The notes under the pieces were generated by a model, which was given only the letters and a program-made list of their open reading frames with translations, was not told where the DNA came from and ran no database searches. From positions 1 through 64,000 of the forward strand of contig NZ_PIQF01000005.1 of NCBI RefSeq assembly GCF_003987275.1: 64,000 bases of DNA. Reading direction: 5' to 3'. Made by a program: the position numbers and the translations under genes. The stretch is from Idiomarina seosinensis (lineage in GTDB: Bacteria > Pseudomonadota > Gammaproteobacteria > Enterobacterales > Alteromonadaceae). How positions within the stretch are numbered: position 1 is the first letter of the stretch; each line of letters starts with the position of its first letter. This document shows, in pieces, positions 34,420-42,922 of this stretch.

Positions 34420-34846
34420 GATAAAATTGCTGTTCAAACTCCAGTGTGGGGTTTATTTTGCCTTGTTGTGGCAGGGTGATGTTAAAACGCATCCAGTCTT
34501 CATCACCAAAGATAAAGCTAGCGATGTAATAAACCGCATCACCTTCGGTGATTTCCTCAAACTCTAGCGTTTGCACCCCACCACGCGGATTACTGACAAA
34601 GCCTTTAGGTTTAACGCTCTGTGCGGCCCCGGTTTCTTTATCCAATATTGATAAATTAATCAGGCCGCGTTTTTCGCTCCGGGTAATGCCGTATTCAGCA
34701 GCTACTTCAGGCGTTAAAAAAGTGGAATTAAAGGCGCTATAATGCACCTCCCAAGGGCCTAACTGCTGCTTTTGTTCCGCCATAACCGGGCTGCTAAAAA
34801 GAGCGGTCAATAGCATCCCGCTGATTACCTGCTTAATTAACCCCAT
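34412..34846 (-). CDS. DUF4426 domain secreted protein
   Basis: A 144-residue protein with a cleavable signal peptide (MGLIKQVISGMLLTALFSSPVMA, about 23) and a single domain of the DUF4426 family: LGPWEVHYSAFNSTFLTPEVAAEYGI, then GLINLSILDKETG and EDWMRFNITLPQQG. No catalytic residues are recognised. Its function is unknown. The family is found beside yggT/proC/yggS and rdgB in marine Gammaproteobacteria, so the association is probably ancient. It is the last gene of the yggS-proC-yggT run, 11 bases after yggT. Confidence 0.8.
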   Translation of the reverse strand: MGLIKQVISGMLLTALFSSPVMAEQKQQLGPWEVHYSAFNSTFLTPEVAAEYGITRSEKRGLINLSILDKETGAAQSVKPKGFVSNPRGGVQTLEFEEITEGDAVYYIASFIFGDEDWMRFNITLPQQGKINPTLEFEQQFYQE

Positions 34847-34857
34847 TGTATCACTCC

Positions 34858-35385
34858 TTAAACACCAATTAGTACGCGTAAAAACTGCAACGCAATAATG
34901 ACAATAAGGACGGATAAATCCAGTCCACCGATAGGCGGTATAACCCTGCGTACAGGCGCTAATAAAGGTTCTGTTAATTGGTGAAGCATGGCTTCCATCG
35001 GGTTATAGCCTTGTGAAAACCAACTCAGTATCGCCCGAATAATCAGTATCCAGAACAGCATAGAAAGTAAGCTGCTAATGGTTGTTAGTACCCCCTGAAC
35101 AATAATTGGCAGGGCGGCTAAACCGTAGCCATTCAACCAGATTAAGGCGGTAATTTTTAACATTCCCAACGCCAGCGCAAGCGCAACGCTGGCAGTATCA
35201 AGCCTGCCCGCCATTGGCAACAGTTTGCGTAACGGCGCGATTACCGGTTGTGTTGCTTTAACCACAAACTGGCTCAATGGGTTGTAATAGTCCGCTTTTA
35301 CCAGTTGCATCCATACTCGTAATAAAACGATGATTAGATACAAATCGATAATGGTCGCGACCAAAAAGGTCATCGCGTTATTCAT
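34858..35385 (-). CDS. yggT: YggT family membrane protein
   Basis: A 175-residue integral membrane protein with two YGGT repeats. The first contains LIVLLRVWMQLVKADYYNPLSQFVVKATQPVIAPLRKLLP; the second, in the same pattern, contains ILSWFSQGYNPMEAMLHQLTEPLLAPVRRVIPP. Four to five hydrophobic helices are evident. The molecular role is not established; relatives are linked to osmotic tolerance in bacteria and to membrane complex assembly in plastids. It lies 8 bases downstream of proC, in the common order yggS-proC-yggT. Confidence 0.92.
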   Translation of the reverse strand: MNNAMTFLVATIIDLYLIIVLLRVWMQLVKADYYNPLSQFVVKATQPVIAPLRKLLPMAGRLDTASVALALALGMLKITALIWLNGYGLAALPIIVQGVLTTISSLLSMLFWILIIRAILSWFSQGYNPMEAMLHQLTEPLLAPVRRVIPPIGGLDLSVLIVIIALQFLRVLIGV

Positions 35386-35393
35386 CTCTGCTC

Positions 35394-36218
35394 CTAAAAC
35401 AGCTTAGCCATTTCTTGGTTACGGTTGACGGCTGCTTTGACCGCGTCGGCGGAAATATTGTGCAACTCGCGTTGCTGATAAGTTTCGACACCCTTAGCTG
35501 TCGAGCCGCCTTTGCTGGTGACTTGCTTACGCAGGTCTTCTAACGATAAATCGCTTTCTTTAGCCATTTGGGCTGCGCCTAAGCAGGTCTGTTGAACCAT
35601 CGCCCGGGCTTTTTCTGGATCAAAACCAAGTTCTACCGCGCCTTTGGCGAGACTGTCCATAAACTCGAAAAAGTATGCCGGACCGCTACCGGCGACCGCA
35701 CCCAATATATCCAGTTGGTCTTCATCGCTGACCCACAAGGTTTCACCGACCCCGTTAAAGGCTTCTGTCACATAACTTTTGTCAGCGTCATTAACGCTAT
35801 CGTCGGCAACTAGCCCAGACATCCCCTGGCCGACTAAAGAGGGTGTGTTTGGCATAACCCGGATAATTTTGATGTCGTCGCCTAAATACTGACGGTATTT
35901 AGGGATACGAATACCCGCTGCTATGGTAATAATGAGCTTATCGGCTAAATTGTCGATATGCTGTTTAAGGTGATCACAAACCTCGGCCATTAGCTGAGGT
36001 TTTACTGCCAAGACAATCGCGTCGGCTGCATTTACCACCTCTAAGTTATCCTGACTGGTGTTAACGCCCAACTCCGACTTCATTTTGTCTAACTTACCGG
36101 TACTAGGATTGCTAATCCACACTTTTTCAGCGGGGTAGCCACTTTTACACATGCCACCAACGATGCTTTGTGTCATATTTCCTGCGCCGATAAAGGCAAT
36201 ATTACGGATATCGTTCAT
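35394..36218 (-). CDS. proC: Pyrroline-5-carboxylate reductase ProC
   Basis: Reduces pyrroline-5-carboxylate to proline with NAD(P)H, the last step of proline synthesis. N-terminal Rossmann fold NIAFIGAGNMTQSIVGGM, then AVKPQLM, IRVMPNTPSLVGQGMSGL, and the C-terminal dimer domain GSGPAYFFEFMDSLAKGAVELG and VTSKGGSTAKGVE. The track starts at a GTG (36224) overlapping yggS. The ATG at 36218 is preferred because GGGAG lies 5 bases before it; the product is 274 residues. There is a 2-base gap to the yggS stop, so translation is likely coupled. Confidence 0.95.
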   Translation of the reverse strand: MNDIRNIAFIGAGNMTQSIVGGMCKSGYPAEKVWISNPSTGKLDKMKSELGVNTSQDNLEVVNAADAIVLAVKPQLMAEVCDHLKQHIDNLADKLIITIAAGIRIPKYRQYLGDDIKIIRVMPNTPSLVGQGMSGLVADDSVNDADKSYVTEAFNGVGETLWVSDEDQLDILGAVAGSGPAYFFEFMDSLAKGAVELGFDPEKARAMVQQTCLGAAQMAKESDLSLEDLRKQVTSKGGSTAKGVETYQQRELHNISADAVKAAVNRNQEMAKLF

Positions 36219-36220
36219 TA

Positions 36221-36928
36221 TCACTCCCGTTGTCCAAAAATTGCTGTTCCAATACGCACCATATTAGCACCCTCGAGTACCGCTTGTCGCATATCGCCAC
36301 TCATTCCCATGGACAAAGTATCCACCGAGTCACCGTAGCTGGCTTGCAGTTGTTGGTATAGCGCGCGCATTTGCGCGAAGCTTTGCTGTTGCTGGGCACT
36401 ATCTGTATTGGCTTTTAGTATGGTCATTAAGCCACGTAACTTAAGCTGTTGGCAATTATTCACATACTCTGCCAGCTGCTCAACCTGTGCCGGTGCTAAA
36501 CCTGACTTATTGTCGTCATCATCAATATTCACCTGTAGCAAGATATTGAGTGGCGGTAGGTCTGCCGGGCGCTGTTCATTTAAACGGCGGGCGATTTTTT
36601 CGCGCTCCACACTTTGCACCCAGTCAAAGTGGGTTGCGACATCTTTGGTTTTATTTGACTGTAAGGGACCAATAAAATGCCAGGTTAGCGTTTCGTCTTG
36701 TAACTCGGCTATTTTGGTAACACCTTCTTGTACGTAGTTCTCGGCAAACTGACGTTGTCCGGCATCAGCCGCAGCCCGAACCGCATCACTGCTGTGTCGT
36801 TTGCTGACGGCGACCAGCGTAACCTGGTTAACGTAGGCTGACTCATTTGCTAAGTTCGCCAATTGTTGCTCTATCTGAGTCAGGTTTTTTGCTATGGTCT
36901 CTGCCGTTTTCTCTGCTACCTTAGTCAC
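36221..36928 (-). CDS. yggS: Pyridoxal phosphate homeostasis protein YggS (PLPBP)
   Basis: PLP-binding, non-enzymatic alanine-racemase-fold protein that keeps vitamin B6 and amino acid pools balanced. Segments: VTLVAVSKRHSSDAVRAA with the PLP lysine (about 42), FAENYVQEGVTKI, WHFIGPLQSNKTKDVA, ILLQVNIDDDDNKSGLAP, LRGLMTI, and TLSMGMSGDMRQAVLEGANMVRIGTAIFG. Length 235 matches E. coli. It is divergent from pilT with only 31 bases between the two starts, as yggS and the pilT-like gene yggR are arranged in E. coli. Confidence 0.95.
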   Translation of the reverse strand: MTKVAEKTAETIAKNLTQIEQQLANLANESAYVNQVTLVAVSKRHSSDAVRAAADAGQRQFAENYVQEGVTKIAELQDETLTWHFIGPLQSNKTKDVATHFDWVQSVEREKIARRLNEQRPADLPPLNILLQVNIDDDDNKSGLAPAQVEQLAEYVNNCQQLKLRGLMTILKANTDSAQQQQSFAQMRALYQQLQASYGDSVDTLSMGMSGDMRQAVLEGANMVRIGTAIFGQRE

Positions 36929-36959
36929 ATCTATCGTCCTTAGCTTTTAGAGAATCACT

Positions 36960-37994
36960 ATGAATGTTACTGATTTACTAGCCTTTAGTATGAAACAATC
37001 CGCTTCGGATTTACATCTCTCTGCGGGCAGTGTCCCCATGATACGAGTAGATGGCGACATTAGGTCATTAAATCAACCTGCGCATGAGCCCGCTGAACTC
37101 AAGTCAATGTTATTTGATATTATGGCGGAACCGCAGCGCGAAGAGTATGAACGGGAGTTTGAATGTGATTTCTCTTTTACTCTAGAGAATATCGCTCGCT
37201 TCCGGGTCAATGTATTTACCCAACGTAAGGGCATTGCGGCAGCGTTTCGGATGATCCCGAACGACATTCTGACGTTAGATGACCTGGCGGCTCCGCCAAT
37301 ATTTAAGGATATTGTAGACGCACCGCGCGGATTGGTGTTGGTTACCGGGCCAACGGGGTCTGGTAAATCAACCACGCTGGCAGCGATGCTTGATCATATT
37401 AATCAGTCGCGTTCACAGCATATTCTGACGATTGAAGATCCCATTGAGTTTGTGCATAACAATAAAAAAAGTCTGGTCAGTCAACGTGAGGTGCATCGTG
37501 ACACTCGCTCATTTGAAGCCGCGTTGCGCTCGGCTTTACGCGAGGACCCGGATGTTATTCTAGTGGGTGAAATGCGTGATTTAGAAACTATTCGGCTGGC
37601 GATGACTGCTGCCGAGACCGGTCATCTGGTACTAGGTACTTTGCATACCACATCAGCGCCTAAGACGATTGACCGGATTATTGACGTGTTTCCTGGCGAT
37701 GATAAGCCGATGGTACGGTCGATGTTATCGGAGTCTTTGCGGGCAGTAATTTCGCAGACATTGTTGAAGCGTGTTGGTGGTGGCCGGGTTGCTGCACATG
37801 AAATTATGTTGAGTAATTCCGCAATAAAAAACCTGATCCGAGAAGATAAAGTCGCGCAAATGTATTCAGCGATACAAACTGGCGGAGAGAGAGGAATGCA
37901 AACACTCGATCAGGCATTAAAGAAATTGGTTGCGCGGGGCGATATAGAAGTTGATGAGGCGCGACGCTGCGCGGTGACTAAAGAGGATTTTTAA
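36960..37994 (+). CDS. pilT: Type IV pilus retraction ATPase PilT
   Basis: Hexameric cytoplasmic ATPase that depolymerises type IV pili for twitching and DNA uptake. N-terminal PAS-like domain with QSASDLHLSAGSVPMIRVDG, then Walker A VTGPTGSGKSTTLAAM (about 125), the Asp box LTIEDPIEFVH, Walker B DPDVILVGEMRDLETI, the His box TGHLVLGTLHTTSA, and AIKNLIRE, the PilT-specific AIRNLIRE motif needed for retraction. Length 344 is standard. pilU is not next to it; instead the next gene encodes a degenerate PhoD-like protein coupled by a one-base overlap. Confidence 0.95.
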   Translation: MNVTDLLAFSMKQSASDLHLSAGSVPMIRVDGDIRSLNQPAHEPAELKSMLFDIMAEPQREEYEREFECDFSFTLENIARFRVNVFTQRKGIAAAFRMIPNDILTLDDLAAPPIFKDIVDAPRGLVLVTGPTGSGKSTTLAAMLDHINQSRSQHILTIEDPIEFVHNNKKSLVSQREVHRDTRSFEAALRSALREDPDVILVGEMRDLETIRLAMTAAETGHLVLGTLHTTSAPKTIDRIIDVFPGDDKPMVRSMLSESLRAVISQTLLKRVGGGRVAAHEIMLSNSAIKNLIREDKVAQMYSAIQTGGERGMQTLDQALKKLVARGDIEVDEARRCAVTKEDF

Positions 37995-39046
37995 TGATAT
38001 CGAGGGTTGTTTCGGCGTTCATTATCGGTTTACTGCTGAGCGTATCCAGCGGGCCTGCTAATGCACAGCAGTCAACACGAGTTGCCTTTGGTTGTTGTTT
38101 TAATCATAGCGAACGGCAGCCGGTATTTGATGGACTGCATCGGTCAGACCCGGAAGTGTTTGTTTTTTTAGGAAACGTACTGGACGTCGATGCGGATGAT
38201 ATGGACGACATGCTGGAGGCCTACGAAGTATTTAACCGTTTTAGAGGTCCTAAAGTATTGCGCAGACAGTCGGCGGTGATGTCAGTATGGAACCTTACGG
38301 ATTATCGTATTGACGGTCATACTGGCGCTAATAACCCGGCCAAGCACGCGGTCAAAAATCATTTTTTGACCTACTGGCGTGAACCGATTTCATCACCAAG
38401 GATGTTCCAGGAACATGGCCTCGCAAAAAGCATTATTATCGGAAATGAGCCGCAACGAGTTCAGGTTATCGTGTTAGATGGCCGCTGGAACCGAGACGCC
38501 TTAACTCAGGTTGGCTGGTTTGAACGCGTCGCCAGGAGCATGGATGAGCAACTTGGACCCTATTTACGCAACCCAGCCGGACGTTTGCTGGGAGAAGCTC
38601 AGTGGCAATGGCTTGCCGAGCAGTTGCAAAAACCAGCTGAAGTCCGGGTGTTAATGAGTGCCACGCCTTTTTACGCGCCGGCAAACGGTTATGACAGTTG
38701 GGCAATGTACTCTCAGGAGCAACAACGTTTAGAACAGTTATTACAAGAATTACAGCCAGAAGGACTGGTATTAGCTGTCGGCGACCGTGGGTTTGGCGAA
38801 TTTTCTAAAGTAGAAGGTGTTGTTGATTACCCACTATGGCAGGTGACTGCGGGCTGGATGTCTGCTGAGAATCAGGATGCTTATAACTCTGATGTTCGGA
38901 ACGGGGCTGCCTATCCCAAATCTCGATATGGACAAATTGAGGTGTTGTGGAGAGACACGCCCGAGCTCAAATTGTCGTTAAGAGACGTTGATGGCCGGCC
39001 GTTGACTACTAAAACGCTGCTATTGCCTAAGGTTAGTCCGAACTAA
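37994..39046 (+). CDS. PhoD-like secreted protein with degenerate metal site
   Basis: A 350-residue protein with a signal peptide (cut after ANA, residue 24) and the overall plan of the PhoD metallophosphatases: CCFNHSERQPVFDGLHRSDPEVFVFLG, VQVIVLDGRWNRDAL, LLGEAQWQWLAEQLQKPAEVRVLMSATPF, YPLWQVTAGWM. The metal-binding motifs are altered: GDN/GDY is GNV (60-62), the DDHDYG motif is NLTDYR, and DRH is DRG (AVGDRGFGE). A working two-metal phosphatase is therefore unlikely. It may bind a ligand or a pilus part, but that is a guess from its TAATG overlap with pilT. Confidence 0.75.
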   Translation: MISRVVSAFIIGLLLSVSSGPANAQQSTRVAFGCCFNHSERQPVFDGLHRSDPEVFVFLGNVLDVDADDMDDMLEAYEVFNRFRGPKVLRRQSAVMSVWNLTDYRIDGHTGANNPAKHAVKNHFLTYWREPISSPRMFQEHGLAKSIIIGNEPQRVQVIVLDGRWNRDALTQVGWFERVARSMDEQLGPYLRNPAGRLLGEAQWQWLAEQLQKPAEVRVLMSATPFYAPANGYDSWAMYSQEQQRLEQLLQELQPEGLVLAVGDRGFGEFSKVEGVVDYPLWQVTAGWMSAENQDAYNSDVRNGAAYPKSRYGQIEVLWRDTPELKLSLRDVDGRPLTTKTLLLPKVSPN

Positions 39047-39132
39047 GCTGCGACAGTTTTGGCAGATTGACGATAAAAAATACGTTAAACTGTTGTCTTC
39101 TTGAGGTTATTGCGACAGAGCGCGAGTGAGTT

Positions 39133-40158
39133 ATGCGAGTATTGGGTATTGAGACGTCCTGCGACGAAACGGGTATTGCTATTTACGATACCGAAAAGGG
39201 GTTGTTAGCCCATCAGCTGTATTCCCAGGTAAAACTGCACGCCGACTACGGTGGTGTGGTGCCAGAGCTGGCGTCGCGCGACCATGTTCGAAAAACATTG
39301 CCGTTAATAACCGCCGCGTTAGAACAAGCGCAGCTTACACCGCAACAACTTGATGGGGTCGCTTATACAGTGGGACCTGGCTTAGTGGGAGCTTTATTGG
39401 TCGGTAGCTGTATTGGGCGCAGTTTAGCCTTTGGTTGGGATCTACCCGCGGTTGGTGTGCATCATATGGAAGGGCATTTGCTGGCGCCAATGCTCGAAGA
39501 ACATCAGCCAGAATTTCCTTTTGTCGCATTGTTAGTGTCTGGTGGACACACTCAGTTAGTTCAGGTCAGGGGGATTGGAGATTATCAGCTGCTGGGCGAG
39601 TCTGTGGATGATGCAGCTGGCGAAGCCTTTGACAAAACCGCTAAATTAATGGGTCTTGATTATCCGGGGGGGCCGCGCTTAGCGGCATTGGCAAGTAAAG
39701 GCCGAAGCGGTCAGTATAAATTTCCAAGGCCGATGACTGATCGTCCCGGATTGGATTTTTCGTTTAGTGGATTAAAAACGTTTGCGGCTAATACATTGGC
39801 CAGTAGCCCATCGGATCAGCAAACTCTGGCCGATATTGCACGGGCATTCGAAGATGCTGTGGTTGATACGTTAGTGATAAAGTGCAAACGTGCGTTACAG
39901 CATACCGGCTATCAGCGACTCGTCGTCGCCGGCGGTGTCAGCGCCAATCAGCATTTGCGTGAGCAATTGGCGGAGTTGCTGGGTAAGGTGAATGGGCAAG
40001 TGTATTACCCAAGAACTGAGTTTTGCACCGATAATGGTGCAATGATTGCTTTAGCGGGGGCGTTACGCTTACAGGCAGGAGAACGTGAGTCGCTTAGCAT
40101 TAAGACGTATCCACGCTGGCCGATGACAGACCTTAGCCCAATGGTTGATTACCAATAG
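39133..40158 (+). CDS. tsaD: tRNA N6-adenosine threonylcarbamoyltransferase TsaD
   Basis: Transfers the threonylcarbamoyl group to A37 of ANN-reading tRNAs, with TsaB and TsaE. ASKHA fold: [31 protein letters not shown], the metal motif [11 protein letters not shown] (two His), [36 protein letters not shown] and [12 protein letters not shown]. Length 341 is close to E. coli (337). In many relatives it is divergent from rpsU; here it is convergent with plsY, one base apart, and follows the PhoD-like gene by 86 bases. Confidence 0.96.
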   Translation: MRVLGIETSCDETGIAIYDTEKGLLAHQLYSQVKLHADYGGVVPELASRDHVRKTLPLITAALEQAQLTPQQLDGVAYTVGPGLVGALLVGSCIGRSLAFGWDLPAVGVHHMEGHLLAPMLEEHQPEFPFVALLVSGGHTQLVQVRGIGDYQLLGESVDDAAGEAFDKTAKLMGLDYPGGPRLAALASKGRSGQYKFPRPMTDRPGLDFSFSGLKTFAANTLASSPSDQQTLADIARAFEDAVVDTLVIKCKRALQHTGYQRLVVAGGVSANQHLREQLAELLGKVNGQVYYPRTEFCTDNGAMIALAGALRLQAGERESLSIKTYPRWPMTDLSPMVDYQ

Positions 40159-40159
40159 C

Positions 40160-40750
40160 TTATTGGCGACGTCGAAAAGAGCTTTCCTGACCACTACTTA
40201 AGCGGGCTATGTTAGCTTGATGTCGCCAAAAGATAAGAACTGAAATCATGATCACAGGGACGGTATATTGCGGTTTTATCCAATACGCGTAAAAAGGGGC
40301 CAGGCTCACCGTAATTAAGGCCGCTAGTGAAGATACCTTGCTTACCTTAAATACCAGTAACCAGGTAGCCATCAGTAACAGTGCCATTTCCCAGGCAACA
40401 GGAAACATTGCACCAAGAGCCGTAGCAACCGCTTTACCGCCACGGAAGTTAAAGTAGAGCGGGAAAATGTGACCCAAGCATGCGGCAACCGCGATAAGTC
40501 CCAAATAGAACGGTTCAATGCCCAGAAAGTAGGAGCTCCAGACCGGTACCATCCCTTTTAATACGTCGAAAAACAGCGTTAGTATCGCTGGTGCTTTTCC
40601 GCCCAGACGGTAGACATTGGTTGTCCCTGGGTTGCCAGAGCCGTTTTGTCTGGGATCCGGTAAGCTAAATAGTTTACAAATAACAACGGCACTGCTTACC
40701 GACCCAAGTAAGTAGGCGGTTAAGATCATTAGCAAAGTCAGTGCGGTCAT
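40160..40750 (-). CDS. plsY: Acyl-phosphate glycerol-3-phosphate acyltransferase PlsY
   Basis: Inner-membrane enzyme that moves the acyl group of acyl-phosphate to glycerol-3-phosphate, the first step of phospholipid synthesis with PlsX. About five membrane helices; GSVSSAVVICKLFSLPDPR, GSGNPGTTNVYRLGGK (substrate loop), and HIFPLYFNFRGGKAVATALG are the three conserved motifs. Length 196 is normal. It is divergent from folB across 96 bases and antisense to tsaD's end, an arrangement also seen in E. coli (tsaD, plsY and folB clustered). Confidence 0.95.
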   Translation of the reverse strand: MTALTLLMILTAYLLGSVSSAVVICKLFSLPDPRQNGSGNPGTTNVYRLGGKAPAILTLFFDVLKGMVPVWSSYFLGIEPFYLGLIAVAACLGHIFPLYFNFRGGKAVATALGAMFPVAWEMALLLMATWLLVFKVSKVSSLAALITVSLAPFYAYWIKPQYTVPVIMISVLIFWRHQANIARLSSGQESSFRRRQ

Positions 40751-40846
40751 AGGGTACGATTCTCTTGGTCTTTGGTGTAGACTGCAATGATGTTAGCGCC
40801 TTCTAGAATAAGCGCTTTTTAATCGAAATACCAATGAAGGTTAGCA

Positions 40847-41230
40847 ATGACGACCACAGATTCCGATATTGTCAGTATAGAGGGTTTGAATGTCGATACA
40901 GTGATTGGCGTGTATGACTGGGAACAACGCCAGAGCCAACGTTTAGTTATCGACCTGCAGATGGCCTGCGACATTCAGACTGCCGCGAATAGTGATAACA
41001 TTGCAGAGGCTTTGGACTATGCTACCGTCAGCGAAGCAGTCACCAACTGGGTGCAGCAGCAACCAAGACAGCTTATCGAAACCGTCGCCGAAGGTATTGC
41101 AGAACTTGTTCTAAAAGAGTTTGCGGTGACTCAAGTCCAGGTGAAAGTGAGTAAACCGGGAGCTGTGGTTAATGCGACTAATGTTGCAGTAACCATAAAA
41201 CGCACCCAGTTTGACAGTCCTTTTGGTTAA
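40847..41230 (+). CDS. folB: Dihydroneopterin aldolase FolB
   Basis: Splits 7,8-dihydroneopterin to 6-hydroxymethyl-dihydropterin and glycolaldehyde in folate synthesis. SIEGLNVDTVIGVYDWEQRQSQ, LDYATVSEAV, LIETVAEGIAELVL (active-site Glu) and VKVSKPGAVVNATNVAVTIKR (catalytic Lys) are all present. Length 127 is typical. AAGG lies 6 bases before the ATG. folK starts 3 bases after its stop, so the next two enzymes of the pathway are encoded together. Confidence 0.95.
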   Translation: MTTTDSDIVSIEGLNVDTVIGVYDWEQRQSQRLVIDLQMACDIQTAANSDNIAEALDYATVSEAVTNWVQQQPRQLIETVAEGIAELVLKEFAVTQVQVKVSKPGAVVNATNVAVTIKRTQFDSPFG

Positions 41231-41233
41231 CTT

Positions 41234-41728
41234 ATGGCGCAAGTTTTTCTAGGTATCGGTTCTAATATCGATCGTGAACAACACATTATCAGCGGTCTTA
41301 TTGCTCTAGCGGAACATTTTGATTGGCGTCAGCGGTCACGAGTATTCGAAAGCAGGGCGGTAGGTTTTGACGGCAGCGACTTTTATAACCTAGTGGTTGA
41401 AGTGAGTACGACTCAGTCTGTTGCCGAGACATTCTCTGTCTGCAAGCACATAGAACAACAAAACGGTCGTGCGGCAAATAGCCCAAAATACAGCCCGCGT
41501 TCTTTAGACATCGATATGCTGCTTTATGACGACAGAGTTAATACTTACGAACCTCAGTTGCCGCGGGCCGAGATCACCGAAAATGCCTTTGTATTATGGC
41601 CGCTGGCGGAAATAGCACCGGACAAAATACATCCGTTGCAGGGAAAAACATTCGCAGAACTTTGGCGAAACTATCGCAGCGCACAACAACTTGCGCCAAT
41701 AGACGATGAGCGCTGGTTACCGTTTTAA
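41234..41728 (+). CDS. folK: 6-hydroxymethyl-7,8-dihydropterin pyrophosphokinase FolK
   Basis: Transfers pyrophosphate from ATP to the FolB product ahead of dihydropteroate synthesis. Marks: [18 protein letters not shown], the [18 protein letters not shown] motif with metal-binding aspartates, [20 protein letters not shown]. Length 164 agrees with E. coli (159). Its stop overlaps the convergent cca stop by four bases (41725-41728), leaving no room for a terminator between them. Confidence 0.95.
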   Translation: MAQVFLGIGSNIDREQHIISGLIALAEHFDWRQRSRVFESRAVGFDGSDFYNLVVEVSTTQSVAETFSVCKHIEQQNGRAANSPKYSPRSLDIDMLLYDDRVNTYEPQLPRAEITENAFVLWPLAEIAPDKIHPLQGKTFAELWRNYRSAQQLAPIDDERWLPF

Positions 41729-42837
41729 GATCCCGGGAAATATTGCTCAAATGCCTGCTGGCGTTTCACCTGTAACGCTTCTCCCAGCTGTTTACCTTGC
41801 AAACCTTGTTGTTGAAGTTGTTTAGCACTTATCTGGGTCGTTTGTTTTGCTGCGAGTTCTATTCCAGTCGATAACTGCAAAGAATGATGACTAACCAGAG
41901 CTTCTCTTAGTTGCAAGAATTGCTGTAATCGCTGCGGGCGACGCCAGTAATCAATGTCCTTCAAAAGTTTAAAGTAGTCACTGCTGTCAATATTCGGCGC
42001 GGTGACCAACTGTCGTTGATAGAGCGCCATTTGCGCCGCGTCCCGGTAACGATTGGGAATTGCCAGCTGCCGGCAAAACTGGTTCAGGTTAAAGTCGCCG
42101 GACTGCTGAATGAAGATGCTGGCAAACCGTGTTTCGTGGTCATCGGTATGTTGCGCCGTTTGTCTAAGATGCTCTAGGCAGGCTTTGGTTACGATTAACT
42201 GCGGGAATACTTGCTCAGTGGCGTTAAGCTCTAATAATAACTGTAAGAACAGTTCCGGATTTCTGGTACCCAGCGCTTTTTGCCACTCTGTCCAGACTCT
42301 CTCTGGCGTCAAATGCTCTAACTCGCGAGAAGCTGTCATTTGTTGTAATAAACGATATGTATTGTCGGCAATACTAAAACCGAGGTGTGCGAAACGTGCC
42401 CAGAACCTTGCGATACGCAATACCCGCAAAGGGTCCTCACTAAATGCCGCAGACACATGCCGTAGCAGTCGTTGCTCGATATCCTTTTGCCCATTAAACG
42501 GATCGATTAGCTGACCTTCGGTGTCCTCGGCAATAGCGTTGATGGTTAGATCACGACGTTCTAAATCCTGTTCCAGGGTAACCTCTGGATCAAAACTTAC
42601 GCTAAAGCCTTTGTAACCTTTGCCGGATTTGCGCTCGGTGCGAGCTAATGCGTATTCGTCTCTTGTTTCAGGGTGCAAAAAAACGGGGAAATCTTTGCCT
42701 ACCTGTTGATAGCCGTCTGCCTCGAGTTCTGCAGGTGTTGCGCCTACCACAACCCAGTCGTGTTCATGGGGGGTTAGTCCCAATAATTTATCTCTGACTG
42801 CTCCGCCAACTAAGTAGGTTTTCAAGTCTGTCTCCAA
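41725..42837 (-). CDS. cca: CCA tRNA nucleotidyltransferase without an HD domain
   Basis: Adds or repairs the 3' CCA of tRNA. Class II nucleotidyltransferase head: [28 protein letters not shown], the [16 protein letters not shown] segment, [44 protein letters not shown]-like [16 protein letters not shown], and [17 protein letters not shown]. All align well with E. coli Cca. The C-terminal HD phosphohydrolase domain of E. coli (HDLGKG) is missing; the last 140 residues have no HD pair, so phosphatase and phosphodiesterase activities are not expected. Length 370 versus 412. It is divergent from gspA. Confidence 0.93.
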   Translation of the reverse strand: METDLKTYLVGGAVRDKLLGLTPHEHDWVVVGATPAELEADGYQQVGKDFPVFLHPETRDEYALARTERKSGKGYKGFSVSFDPEVTLEQDLERRDLTINAIAEDTEGQLIDPFNGQKDIEQRLLRHVSAAFSEDPLRVLRIARFWARFAHLGFSIADNTYRLLQQMTASRELEHLTPERVWTEWQKALGTRNPELFLQLLLELNATEQVFPQLIVTKACLEHLRQTAQHTDDHETRFASIFIQQSGDFNLNQFCRQLAIPNRYRDAAQMALYQRQLVTAPNIDSSDYFKLLKDIDYWRRPQRLQQFLQLREALVSHHSLQLSTGIELAAKQTTQISAKQLQQQGLQGKQLGEALQVKRQQAFEQYFPGS

Positions 42838-42922
42838 TTGTTTTTTTTCGATCTTGTCTAATCACTCGCAGTACTGCAAGCTACTAGTTACACTGACACA
42901 AAAAAAATTACTGCCAATCCTT

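Noticed and set aside
42110-42514. Plus-strand ORF of 134 codons inside cca
   Set aside because: Antisense shadow of a gene with intact conserved motifs.
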